A stretch of DNA of 64,000 nucleotides from Azospirillum oryzae (GTDB lineage: Bacteria > Pseudomonadota > Alphaproteobacteria > Azospirillales > Azospirillaceae). The notes below the pieces were generated by a model. The model had not been told where the DNA came from, did no database searches, and saw only the letters and a list, made by a program, of their open reading frames with translations. The stretch covers positions 124,001 to 188,000 of the forward strand of contig NZ_FXAK01000010.1 of NCBI RefSeq assembly GCF_900177515.1. Direction: 5' to 3'. Position numbers and translations under genes: made by a program. Below, piece by piece: positions 32,994 to 41,365 of the stretch (position 1 is the first letter of the stretch; each line of letters starts with the position of its first letter).

Positions 32994-34099
32994 GACAGCA
33001 GTCCGGCCAGCAGGCCGCGCAGACGCTCCGCCGCCGCAGACAGGGCGTGGTTGGCTTCGACATGGGCGCGGGCACGCCGGCCGAGACCGCGCAGGGCCGG
33101 CGGGTCGGACAGCAGGGCGGACAGGGCGGCGGCGTAGTCCGGTGCGGTCGGGCCGGTCAGCCGGCCGCCGACGCCGTCGCGGATGACGGTTCCGGTGCCG
33201 GCATTGTCGACGGCGAGCACGGGGACGCCGTGGGCCTGGGCCTCCAGGTAGACCATGCCGAAGGCCTCGTTCAGGCCGGGCCAGACCAGCAGGTCGGCGG
33301 CGCGGTAGTGGGCGGCGAGATCGCTGGGGGCGCTGGCGCCGTGGAGCGTCACGCGTGGGGCGAAGGGGGTGAAGAGCGCCGAGACATCCGCCGCGGCGGG
33401 GCCGTCGCCGACGATGTCGAGGGTCCAGGGCTGGGCGGGCAGGAGGTGGAGGGAGTCGGCGAGCAGGCGGTAGGAGGCCAGCTTGTCGCCCGGCCGCATC
33501 ATGGCGACGGTCAGCAGGCGGGGCGGAGAGACCGGCTCAGTGCGGGCGACGGCTTCGGCTTCGGGGGCAGGCGGCAGGTCGAGGAAGGGGGGCAGCATCG
33601 CCACCTGCTGGCCGGGCGGGCCATAGGCCTCCACTGCCTGACGGTCGCGGGCGCTGACGCAAAGGACGAGGTCGGCCTGTTCGATGGCGGACTCGGCGGC
33701 GGCGGCGAAGGCGGACCAGGGGCCGGTCAGGCGCTTGCGGGCGCGGGTCGCCTCGACAACGACATAGGGGATGCCGAGGGCGCGGGTGACGGCCGGGCCG
33801 ATCAGGTCGGGCGCCTTGTAATAGACATGGTAGCTGAGCCACAGCGCCGGGCGCCGCGCCGGTTCGGCGGCGTAGAGGGTCAGCAGCCGGTCGCATTCGG
33901 CGGCGGCGGCGGCGGACAGGCGGGCCTGCGCGGCGGGGTCGCCGGCGCCGTCATAGATGCGCAGGCCGCTCGCCACCTCAACCGGGCCGGACGCCTCCAG
34001 GGCGCGCAGGATCAGCCGCGCCATCTGGCGGTCGCCCGAGGGGATCGGGTGGTCGACCGGTTTCAGGGGAGCGTAGAAGGCAATCCGGGGGGCGGTCAC
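32990..34099 (-). CDS. Glycosyltransferase family 4
   Basis: The protein is 369 aa with a GT-B fold. The N-terminal half has PSGDRQMARLILRALE, and the C-terminal GT1-type donor site shows LLTVAMMRPGDKLASYRLL, LDIVGDGPAAADV and PGLNEAFGMVYLEAQAHGVP, with the E-x7-E retaining-enzyme motif (EAFGMVYLE). 4-nt overlap with both flanking genes. Transfers a sugar from a nucleotide donor; specificity unknown. Confidence 0.85.
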   Translation of the reverse strand: MTAPRIAFYAPLKPVDHPIPSGDRQMARLILRALEASGPVEVASGLRIYDGAGDPAAQARLSAAAAAECDRLLTLYAAEPARRPALWLSYHVYYKAPDLIGPAVTRALGIPYVVVEATRARKRLTGPWSAFAAAAESAIEQADLVLCVSARDRQAVEAYGPPGQQVAMLPPFLDLPPAPEAEAVARTEPVSPPRLLTVAMMRPGDKLASYRLLADSLHLLPAQPWTLDIVGDGPAAADVSALFTPFAPRVTLHGASAPSDLAAHYRAADLLVWPGLNEAFGMVYLEAQAHGVPVLAVDNAGTGTVIRDGVGGRLTGPTAPDYAAALSALLSDPPALRGLGRRARAHVEANHALSAAAERLRGLLAGLLS

Positions 34100-35406
34100 G
34101 CCGCGGCCTCCTCCAGCCGGCGGACGAGCCGGTCGATGCCGGCGGTCATGCCGAACTCGGCGCGCAGGCGGTCATGGGCGGCCTCGCCCAGCCGCAGGCG
34201 GAGCGCCGGGTCGCCGGCGAGCCGTTCGAGCGCGGCGGCGATGGCGGGCGGCGTGCCGTCGGTCAGCAGGCCGTGGGTGCCGTCGGCGATGAATTCCGGG
34301 ATGGCGGAGACGGCGGTGGAGAGGATGGCGAGGCGCTGGCTCGCCGCCTCCATCAGCACGTTGGGCAGGCCGTCGCGGTCGCCGTCCTCGGCCACGACGC
34401 TGGTCAGCACGAACAGGTCGGCATGGCGCAGCGCCTCGATCACCGTCGCCTGATCCTGGGCGCCGCGCCAGTCGATGCGGTCGGACAGGCCGAGCCGCTC
34501 CGCCTGGGCGCGCAAGGACTGCTTCAGGTCGCCGGAGCCGATATGGACCAGCCGCCAATGCAGGCCGGCGGGCAGCAGGGCCAGCGCGTCGAGCAGCCGG
34601 TCATAGCCCTTCTTCTCCACCAGCCGGCCGACCGACAGGATTTCCACTGCAAGGGTAGAGGTGGAGCCGTCGCGGGCCGGGGCGTCCTTGCGGTCCGGCG
34701 GGTCGGGGAAGCGGGAGAGGTCGAGGCCGTGATAGACGAGGTCGATGCGGTTGGGGTCGGCGGCAAGGCCGCGCAGGTGGGCGGCGCCGACAGCGGTGCA
34801 GGTGGCGCCGAAGCGGGCGTCGGCCAGCTTCTCGCGCTTCTCCCACTCCGGTGTGGTCCAGATGTCCTTGGCATGGGCGGAAAAGCCCCAGCCGATGCCG
34901 CGGATCGATGCGGCATAGCGCCCGACCGAAGCGGGCGTGTGCAGGAAATGGGCGTAGAGGAAGGGCACGTCGGCCGGCAACTCCGCCGCGAGGACGAGGG
35001 CCTGTCCGAAGCGGCGGCCCCGGTTGGCGGTGCGGTCGCGGTTGAGGTCGCGCAGCCAGCCCAGCGCCGTGCGGAGCAGGCCGGCCGGGTGGCGGAGGAT
35101 CAGGCGGCCGAGAGCGCACAGGACGCGGCCCGGCTCGTCGCGCAGGTACTCGGGCAGGTAATGGACGGGCGCGGTGATGCGGTCGTGCAGGGCGTGGCGG
35201 CGGCTGTCGGTGGGGCGGCGCAGCGACCAGATCGCCAGTTCGATGCCGCGCTGCTGCAGGGCCAGAAGTTCCTGCGCGATGAAGGTCTCCGACAGGCGGG
35301 GATAGCCCTTGACCACCACGGCGATTTTGAATGGCGCGGCGATCTTCAACGGCGTACGGGTCGGCACGCTGGACGGCATGGTGCCGTCCGTTCCCTTGTC
35401 GGTCAT
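34096..35406 (-). CDS. Glycosyltransferase family 4, WcaL/colanic-acid-type
   Basis: The protein is 436 aa. The N-terminus FKIAVVVKGYPRLSETFIAQ followed by ELLALQQRGIE is typical of colanic-acid/exopolysaccharide GT4 enzymes (WcaL-like). The middle has FLYAHFLHTPASVGRYA and GWGFSAHAKDIW; the donor domain has SVGRLVEKKGYDRLLDALAL and DGDRDGLPNVLMEAASQRLA. Second gene of the overlapping glycan operon. Likely extends a surface polysaccharide. Confidence 0.86.
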   Translation of the reverse strand: MTDKGTDGTMPSSVPTRTPLKIAAPFKIAVVVKGYPRLSETFIAQELLALQQRGIELAIWSLRRPTDSRRHALHDRITAPVHYLPEYLRDEPGRVLCALGRLILRHPAGLLRTALGWLRDLNRDRTANRGRRFGQALVLAAELPADVPFLYAHFLHTPASVGRYAASIRGIGWGFSAHAKDIWTTPEWEKREKLADARFGATCTAVGAAHLRGLAADPNRIDLVYHGLDLSRFPDPPDRKDAPARDGSTSTLAVEILSVGRLVEKKGYDRLLDALALLPAGLHWRLVHIGSGDLKQSLRAQAERLGLSDRIDWRGAQDQATVIEALRHADLFVLTSVVAEDGDRDGLPNVLMEAASQRLAILSTAVSAIPEFIADGTHGLLTDGTPPAIAAALERLAGDPALRLRLGEAAHDRLRAEFGMTAGIDRLVRRLEEAAA

Positions 35407-36716
35407 GCGCGCTTGCCCGCCATCGCGCGGGACATCCGTTCCGCCGCCCGGCGGATCGGGGTGACGGGGGTGGCGCGGGCGACGCCTGAGTCCGCCTCCA
35501 GCACCTCGCGAGTCAGCCCGACGATGCGGTCCAGACCGCCGAGCAGGCCGGGCAGCGGGCTGGCCGAGGGCGGCGGCTGGCTCGACAGGGCGCGGATGGC
35601 GGCGGCCATCGCCAGCGGGTCGGCGCCGTCGCGGTCGCTGTCCAGCGTGCGCAGCAGGCCGAGGGCCTCGGCCGCTTCGGCACGGATGCGCTGTTCCAGC
35701 CGCGGGCGGGTGCGCGGGGCCAGGACCGACGGCTTGTCGAAGGACAGGATCTCGCAGAAGGTGTTGTAGCCGCCCATCGCCACCACGCCGATGGCGCCGG
35801 CATAGAGATCCTCCATGCGGGAATGGAAGTTGATGGTCTCCACCCTGCCCTTCAGCCGGCGGATGCGGGCGGCGAACTCCTGGCGGCGGGCATCCTCCAG
35901 GAAGGGGCCGTAGACGATCAGGGCGCGGGGGGTGAGGTCCGGATCGGCCTCATAGGCGGCGATGGTCCAGTCGACCAGGGCCGCGCCGTCGCCGCCGCCG
36001 CCGGGCGTCACCAGCACATAAGGCGCCGCCATGGGCAAGTCCGCGGCCTGGACGGCACCGCCGCCCTCCGTCGGCTCGCGCTTCAGATAGCCGGTGTAGC
36101 GCACCCGCGCCGCGATCTCCGCCGGCAGGTCGAGGCCGTCCAGCGGGCGGTAGACCTCCGGCAGGCCGTAGATCCAGAGCTGGTCGTAATAGCGCTCGAT
36201 GGCGGCGGCCGCCTCCTTGCGCTCCCATTCCGGCTGCAGGGCTTCGGGCGCGTCCAGCACGTCGCGCAGGCCCAGCACCACGCGGGTGTTGCCGGTCGCC
36301 CGCATCTCCTCCAGGGCCGGCAGGAATTCGCCGTGCAGGCCGGTCGGCTCCTTGTCGACGATGGCCAGCGTCGGGCGGAAGGCGCGGGCGGTGGCGCGGA
36401 TGATCTCCGCCCGGATGGCGGCGGTCTCCTCGATCGGCAGGCCGAGGTTGCGGGCGGTATAGCCGCCGTCCGGCAGCTTCACCACGCCGGGCAGGCGCAC
36501 ATGGTCGACCCGCTCCGGAAAATCGAAGCGGCCGGCGACCGGCGAGCCGGTGAGGATCAGCGCCGAGGCGTCGGGAAAGGCCGACACCAGCGCTTGGGCA
36601 ATCGTCCGCGACCGCCGCAGATGACCCAGCCCGAAGGTGTCGTGGCTGTAGAGCAGGATGCGCGGCGGGGTGCGGTCGGGATGGATGGAGCGAAGGGGGG
36701 CCAGGGGCTGGTGCAT
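35403..36716 (-). CDS. MurG-like glycosyltransferase, first gene of glycan operon
   Basis: The protein is 437 aa. The N-terminus ILLYSHDTFGLGHLRRSRTI is the glycosyltransferase-28-type loop; the donor domain shows VLVTPGGGGDGAALV, FHSRMEDLYAGAIGVVAMGG and YNTFCEILSFDKPSVLAPR, with E-rich UDP-contact positions. It leads six genes with 4-nt overlaps. Its start is preceded by 268 bp of intergenic DNA that should hold the operon promoter, though no clear hexamers are seen. Related to the gene at 31234. Confidence 0.82.
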   Translation of the reverse strand: MHQPLAPLRSIHPDRTPPRILLYSHDTFGLGHLRRSRTIAQALVSAFPDASALILTGSPVAGRFDFPERVDHVRLPGVVKLPDGGYTARNLGLPIEETAAIRAEIIRATARAFRPTLAIVDKEPTGLHGEFLPALEEMRATGNTRVVLGLRDVLDAPEALQPEWERKEAAAAIERYYDQLWIYGLPEVYRPLDGLDLPAEIAARVRYTGYLKREPTEGGGAVQAADLPMAAPYVLVTPGGGGDGAALVDWTIAAYEADPDLTPRALIVYGPFLEDARRQEFAARIRRLKGRVETINFHSRMEDLYAGAIGVVAMGGYNTFCEILSFDKPSVLAPRTRPRLEQRIRAEAAEALGLLRTLDSDRDGADPLAMAAAIRALSSQPPPSASPLPGLLGGLDRIVGLTREVLEADSGVARATPVTPIRRAAERMSRAMAGKRA

Positions 36717-36984
36717 GCTCGGACACTCCGCTTCAGCACTGCGTCGGAACCGAAAAGCCGTTGCAGAACAATTTACTGTGCTCGTCTGAGGACCGGCTCG
36801 GTCCCGGTGGTTGCGCGTCTGGTCCAGATGCCGGCAGCAGCGCTCCAGCCTGGATAGAACCCCTCACATGGATTGCGCCGCGCATCAACCTGCCTTCCGG
36901 CCAAAGGGCGGCAACCCAGCTATGCGCTGTGGTATATGAGTTACGGCCAAGCTCACGCTTCGGAGAGTCCGCCGCTTTGGGGAG

Positions 36985-38202
36985 TCAGTCGCCATGATAG
37001 GGATCCAGGGCGTCGCGCAGGCCGTCGCCGAAGAAGTTGAAGGACAAGACTACCAGGATCACCGGCAGCATCGGCAATGACACCCAAGGATAGGTTTCCA
37101 CGGCCATAAGGTTCTGGGCGTCGTTCAGCATCACCCCCCAACTGGTCGCCGGCGGGCGCAGGCCCAGCCCCAGGAAGGACAGTGCCGTCTCGCCCAGGAT
37201 CATCGCCGGGATCGACAGGGTGGCGCTGGCCAGCAGGTGGCTGGCGAAGTTGGGCAGCAGATGGCGGCGGATGATGCGGGCCGGGCTGGCGCCCATCAGC
37301 TCCGCCGCCATGACGAAATCCTCCTCGCGCAGCGCCAGGAAGCGCGAGCGCACGGCGCGGGCCAGCGACGGCCAGTCGAGCAGGCCGAGGATGACGGAGA
37401 TGCAGAGGAACACCGTCACCGGGCTCCATTGCGCCGGCACCGCGGCGGAGAGCGCCAGCCACAGCGGCAGCTCCGGCAGGGATTTGAGGATCTCCGACAG
37501 GCGCTGCACCCCGGCGTCGATCCAGCCGCCGAAATAGCCCGCCATGCCGCCCAGCGTGATGCCGATGGCGAAGGACACGGCGATGCCCAGCAGCCCGACG
37601 GTCAGCGACAGCTGCGCCCCGATGGCGAGGCGGGAGAGCATGTCGCGGCCCAGCCGGTCGGTGCCGAGCAGATGCAGCGAGGCGTCCGGCGGCGGGCAGA
37701 CCAGCCGCATCCGCAACTCCACCAGGCCCAGGAAGCGGTAGGGCGTGCCGGGGCAGAAGAACTCCAGCGGCATCGGCCGGCTGGTGTCGGTCTCGTAGCG
37801 CCAGCGATAGTCCTTCAGGTCGGGATGGCCGACGGTCGGGTAGACGAAGGGGCCGATGAAGGCGCCCTCGTGGAACAGGTGGATGCCCTGCGGCGGGGCA
37901 TAGAGATGCTCCACGTCGCGGTCGTTGGCGCCGTAGGGGACGAGGAAATCGACGAAGGGCAGGCTGAGATAGGACAGGCCCAGGAACAGCGCCCCCAGCA
38001 CCGCCAGCCGGTGGCGCAGGAAACGGCGCAGCATCAGCCGCCCGGCGGAGGCGTTGGCGTCGAAACGGGTCGCGGGGGCGTCCGCCGCCTCCGGATCGGG
38101 ATAGGGCCGACTGTCGACGTAATGCGTCCAACTGCCTTTCACGACCGGGTCTTTCATGCCCGGGTTTTCCGCGCCCGGACCCTTCATGGCCTCGTCTTTC
38201 AC
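36985..38202 (-). CDS. Oligopeptide-type ABC transporter permease (DppC/OppC class)
   Basis: The protein is 405 aa with a GTG start at 38202 overlapping the upstream stop (GTGA); an ATG 15 nt on is the alternative. It has a 50-residue polar N-terminal tail and then the first membrane helix (LAVLGALFLGLSYLSLPFV). A periplasmic insert (about 105-190) is characteristic of YejE-type permeases. The family motif LLGTDRLGRDMLSRL is present, and the EAA loop is MAAELMGASPARIIRRHLLP. It pairs with the permease at 38199 to form the channel. Last gene of the importer operon. Confidence 0.9.
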   Translation of the reverse strand: MKDEAMKGPGAENPGMKDPVVKGSWTHYVDSRPYPDPEAADAPATRFDANASAGRLMLRRFLRHRLAVLGALFLGLSYLSLPFVDFLVPYGANDRDVEHLYAPPQGIHLFHEGAFIGPFVYPTVGHPDLKDYRWRYETDTSRPMPLEFFCPGTPYRFLGLVELRMRLVCPPPDASLHLLGTDRLGRDMLSRLAIGAQLSLTVGLLGIAVSFAIGITLGGMAGYFGGWIDAGVQRLSEILKSLPELPLWLALSAAVPAQWSPVTVFLCISVILGLLDWPSLARAVRSRFLALREEDFVMAAELMGASPARIIRRHLLPNFASHLLASATLSIPAMILGETALSFLGLGLRPPATSWGVMLNDAQNLMAVETYPWVSLPMLPVILVVLSFNFFGDGLRDALDPYHGD

Positions 38203-39230
38203 GATTGGGCCTTCCTCGCCTTGCCCAGGCGGATGCGGGGGTCGAGCAGGGCGAGCGCGATGTCGGAGACCAGCATGCCGACCAGCACCAGCAGCGAGAT
38301 GAACATCAGGATGAAGCCGGACAGGAAGATGTCCTGCGCCCGCAACGCCTCCAGCAGGGCCGGGCCGATGGTGGGCAGGCTGAGCACCACCGAGATCAGC
38401 ACCGATCCCGACACCAGCGACGGCAGCAGCGAGCCGATGTCGGAGACGAAGGGGTTCAGCGCCATGCGCAAGGGATAGCGGGTCAGCCGGCGCAGCGGCG
38501 GCACGCCCTTGGCCTTGGCGGTGACGACATAGGGCTTGCCCAGCTCGTCCAGCAAATTGGCGCGCAGGCGGCGCACCATGGCGGCGGTGCCGGACAGGCC
38601 GATGACGATGGTCGGCACGATCAGGTGTTCCAGCACCGAGCCGATCTTGGCCCAACTGAGCGCCTGGTTCTCATAGCGGGCGTCGACCAGTCCGCCGATG
38701 GGAAGGCCCAGCCATTTCTGGCCGTAATAGAGCAGGATCAGCGCCAGCAGGAAATTCGGCGTCGCCAGACCGATGTAGCCGACGGCGGCGGCGAGGTAAT
38801 CGACCCAGCTGTTGGCGCGGATCGCCGCCAGCGCCCCCAGCGGGAAGGAGACCAGATAGACGAACAGCACGGCGGCGAGGTTGAGGATGACGGTGAACCA
38901 CAGCGTCTCCCCCACCACCTCCGCCACCGGCTTGTTGAACTCGAAGGACCAGCCGAGATCGCCCTGCAGCAGCCCGTGGAAGCCGTTCGGCCCCGGCCAG
39001 ACGCCGATCCAGACCAGATACTGCTCAGGCAAAGGGCGGTCGAGCGCATATTCGTGGCGCAGGAACTCCGCCTTGGCCAGACCGGCCTCCTGGCCGGTGG
39101 CGCGCAGCTCGGCGATCTGGTTGGACAGATAGTCGCCGGGGGGGAGATTGATGACGATGAAGATCAGCATCGACACCACGAGCAGCGTCGGCACCATCAC
39201 CAGCAGCCGGTGCAGGATGAAGCGCAGCAT
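38199..39230 (-). CDS. Oligopeptide-type ABC transporter permease (DppB/OppB, YejB-like)
   Basis: The protein is 343 aa with six membrane helices. The start MLRFILHRLLVMVPTLLVVS is canonical, with a large periplasmic loop and the EAA loop TAKAKGVPPLRRLTRYPLRM. It overlaps the next permease by 4 nt and begins 5 nt after the binding-protein stop. The YejB-like features match the large binding protein, which resembles YejA-type oligopeptide or microcin importers. Confidence 0.9.
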   Translation of the reverse strand: MLRFILHRLLVMVPTLLVVSMLIFIVINLPPGDYLSNQIAELRATGQEAGLAKAEFLRHEYALDRPLPEQYLVWIGVWPGPNGFHGLLQGDLGWSFEFNKPVAEVVGETLWFTVILNLAAVLFVYLVSFPLGALAAIRANSWVDYLAAAVGYIGLATPNFLLALILLYYGQKWLGLPIGGLVDARYENQALSWAKIGSVLEHLIVPTIVIGLSGTAAMVRRLRANLLDELGKPYVVTAKAKGVPPLRRLTRYPLRMALNPFVSDIGSLLPSLVSGSVLISVVLSLPTIGPALLEALRAQDIFLSGFILMFISLLVLVGMLVSDIALALLDPRIRLGKARKAQS

Positions 39231-39235
39231 GGCGT

Positions 39236-41365
39236 TCAGTTCCCCCCGCGGTGGCTGCCGGCCGGCTCCGGATCGGCCGGGCGGGCATCGGCGAAATAGA
39301 ACTCGTCGGGGCGGTAGACGCCGAGATAGGCGCCGGGATCCCACAGCCACAGCCCCTTGTCCGGGACGTTGCGCAGGCGGTTGGAGACGGCGATGGGCTG
39401 CGGCGTCTTCGACACCACGCCGATGGCGTAGAGCTGGTCGGCATGGATGTCGAGCAGCGCCGACCACAGGGCGCGGCGTTCCGTCTCGTCGGTGGTGCGG
39501 CGCCAGCGGTGGGCGAGGTCCATCAGCTCCTGCGGGATCGGCATGTCGATGGGTTCGCCGGCGCTGCCGGAGGTCTGGTAATACTGCCCCCATTTCGGCC
39601 AGCTGAAATTCTCCTGGGTCATCGGCGCCAGCTCCTCCGGGCTGCTGTCGGGGTCGGGGATGCCGTTGTCCCAGCCGCCCCACACCGCCATCATCGTCTG
39701 GCCGGCATAGACCCGGTTGCGCAGCACGTCGCGGTCCACCGTGCGCACCAGCAGCCGGACGCCGATGTCGCGCCAGGTCTCGGCGATGATCTGCAGCGCG
39801 TCGGAAATCTCCGGCTTCTCGCCGGCGGTCTCGACGATCACCTCCAGCGGCCGGCCGTCGGGAAGCCGGCGGTAGGCGGCGCCGCGCGGGCGCTTCAGCC
39901 CCATCTGGTCCAGCAGGGCCGCCGCCTGTTTGGGGTCGTAGCCGGTCCACACCCCGGTGCGCTCCGGCTTGTAGAGCGGGCTGCGCGGCAGCACGTCGAC
40001 GCCGCTTTCCTGCGCCAGCCCGAAGAAGAGCGAGCGGTTGATGATGCGGCGGTCGATGCCCATCGACAGGGCGCGGCGGAAGCGGACGTCGCGCAGCACG
40101 GCGCGCCAGACCGGATCGTTGTAGTTCAGGTTGGGATAGAGCGCGATCTCCGCCGCCTTGCCCTCCGGCCACAGCAGGGTGCGGTAGTCGCCCTGCCGCT
40201 CCCCCGACACCAGGACCGGGACCTGGGAGAAGGTCAGCCCTTCGGCCTGGAGGTCGGCTTTGCCGGTGGCGACCTGGGCCGGGATCAGCCCGCCGGCCAT
40301 CACCGTCACGTCCAGCCCGTCGGTGTAGGGCAACTGCATGCCGCGCGCGTCGAAGCGGTGGTAATAGGGATTGCGCTGGAACAGCAGATGGGTGCCGGTG
40401 CCCTTGGAGATCGCCATCCAGGGCTGCAGCGTCGGCTCGTCCGGGTTCTCCATCCGGAACATGTCGTCGCGGGCGTTGTGCAGGGCCGCCCAGTTGCGGA
40501 CCTTGTATTTGGCGATCAGCGGGGCGAGGTCGGCCTCGCTGGTGTAGCGGGCGTGGAAACGCTTCAGGTAATGGGCCGGGCGGTAGATGAAGGGCGGCCG
40601 GGCGGCGGCCAGCGCCGGCAGGAAATAGGGGTTCGGCTCGTCCCAGCGGAAGCGGGCGGTGACCGCGTCGGGGAAACTGACCTCCGGCGGCTTGCCGTCC
40701 ACCAGCATGAAGCGCGGCGGGCCGGACGGCGACAGCATCGGGTTGTTGGCGATGTCCTCCCACCAGTAGCGGATGTCGTCGCTGGTGAAGGGGGCGCCGT
40801 CGGACCAGCGGTGGCCGGCCCGCAGGGTCAGGGTGAAGTCGCGGCCGTCATGGACGGTCACGGCCTTCAGGATGTCGGGGACGATCTCCCGCTTGGCGGT
40901 GTAGCCGACCAGCCGGGCATAGCCGTAGAGCACGGCGATGCGGCTGTTGCGCCGCTGGGTGATGAAGGTGCGGATCCAGCCGCCGGAGCGGCCGAGGTCG
41001 CGGCCCTTGGCCTCCAGGTCGACGATCAGCGGCTCGTCCGGCATGCGCTGGCGCACCGGCGGGATCAGGCCGTAGACGACCTCGTCGCGCAGCAGGGCCG
41101 GCTCCTGCGGGGTGAAGGCGGCGGCGGGGGTGGCGATGGTGAGGAGGAGGAGAAGGAGTGCGATCCCACGGACTCCCTCTCCCGCCCCGGGAGAGGGAAG
41201 GGGCCCATGCGAAGCATGGGAAGGGTGAGGGGTGATCCAAGGAACCATGCGGTTCAGGATTCTTGAAATACCCCTCACCCACCCCGCCGCAAAGCGGCGG
41301 GGCCCCCCCCTCTCCCGGGGCGGGAGAGGGCGATTTCTCCCAGCGGGGCGAAAGAGCGTCCTCAT
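39236..41365 (-). CDS. Large extracellular solute-binding protein (family 5, YejA-like) with REP-split signal peptide
   Basis: The 709-aa SBP_bac_5 protein contains GAPFTSDDIRYWWEDI, YHRFDARGMQLPYTDGLDV and MGIDRRIINRS, as in YejA-like peptide-binding proteins. ATG 41365 overlaps the stop of the upstream ATPase gene (ATGA). Residues 1-11 (MRTLFRPAGRN) and 65-85 (VRGIALLLLLLTIATPAAA...) together would make a normal signal peptide, but residues 12-64 are encoded by a 159-bp REP-like element (53 codons, in frame). An alternative start is the ATG at 41248 inside the element. Export efficiency may be altered. Confidence 0.88.
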   Translation of the reverse strand: MRTLFRPAGRNRPLPPRERGGPRRFAAGWVRGISRILNRMVPWITPHPSHASHGPLPSPGAGEGVRGIALLLLLLTIATPAAAFTPQEPALLRDEVVYGLIPPVRQRMPDEPLIVDLEAKGRDLGRSGGWIRTFITQRRNSRIAVLYGYARLVGYTAKREIVPDILKAVTVHDGRDFTLTLRAGHRWSDGAPFTSDDIRYWWEDIANNPMLSPSGPPRFMLVDGKPPEVSFPDAVTARFRWDEPNPYFLPALAAARPPFIYRPAHYLKRFHARYTSEADLAPLIAKYKVRNWAALHNARDDMFRMENPDEPTLQPWMAISKGTGTHLLFQRNPYYHRFDARGMQLPYTDGLDVTVMAGGLIPAQVATGKADLQAEGLTFSQVPVLVSGERQGDYRTLLWPEGKAAEIALYPNLNYNDPVWRAVLRDVRFRRALSMGIDRRIINRSLFFGLAQESGVDVLPRSPLYKPERTGVWTGYDPKQAAALLDQMGLKRPRGAAYRRLPDGRPLEVIVETAGEKPEISDALQIIAETWRDIGVRLLVRTVDRDVLRNRVYAGQTMMAVWGGWDNGIPDPDSSPEELAPMTQENFSWPKWGQYYQTSGSAGEPIDMPIPQELMDLAHRWRRTTDETERRALWSALLDIHADQLYAIGVVSKTPQPIAVSNRLRNVPDKGLWLWDPGAYLGVYRPDEFYFADARPADPEPAGSHRGGN
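41172..41330. repeat. Composite REP-like element inside the binding-protein signal region
   Basis: Outer arms 'ccctctcccgccccgggagaggg' and 'ctctcccggggcgggagaggg' enclose inner stems CCCATGcgaaGCATGGG and CCGCCGCaaaGCGGCGGGG and a core 'atccaaggaaccatgcggtt'. It is 159 bp long, a multiple of three. Confidence 0.85.
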
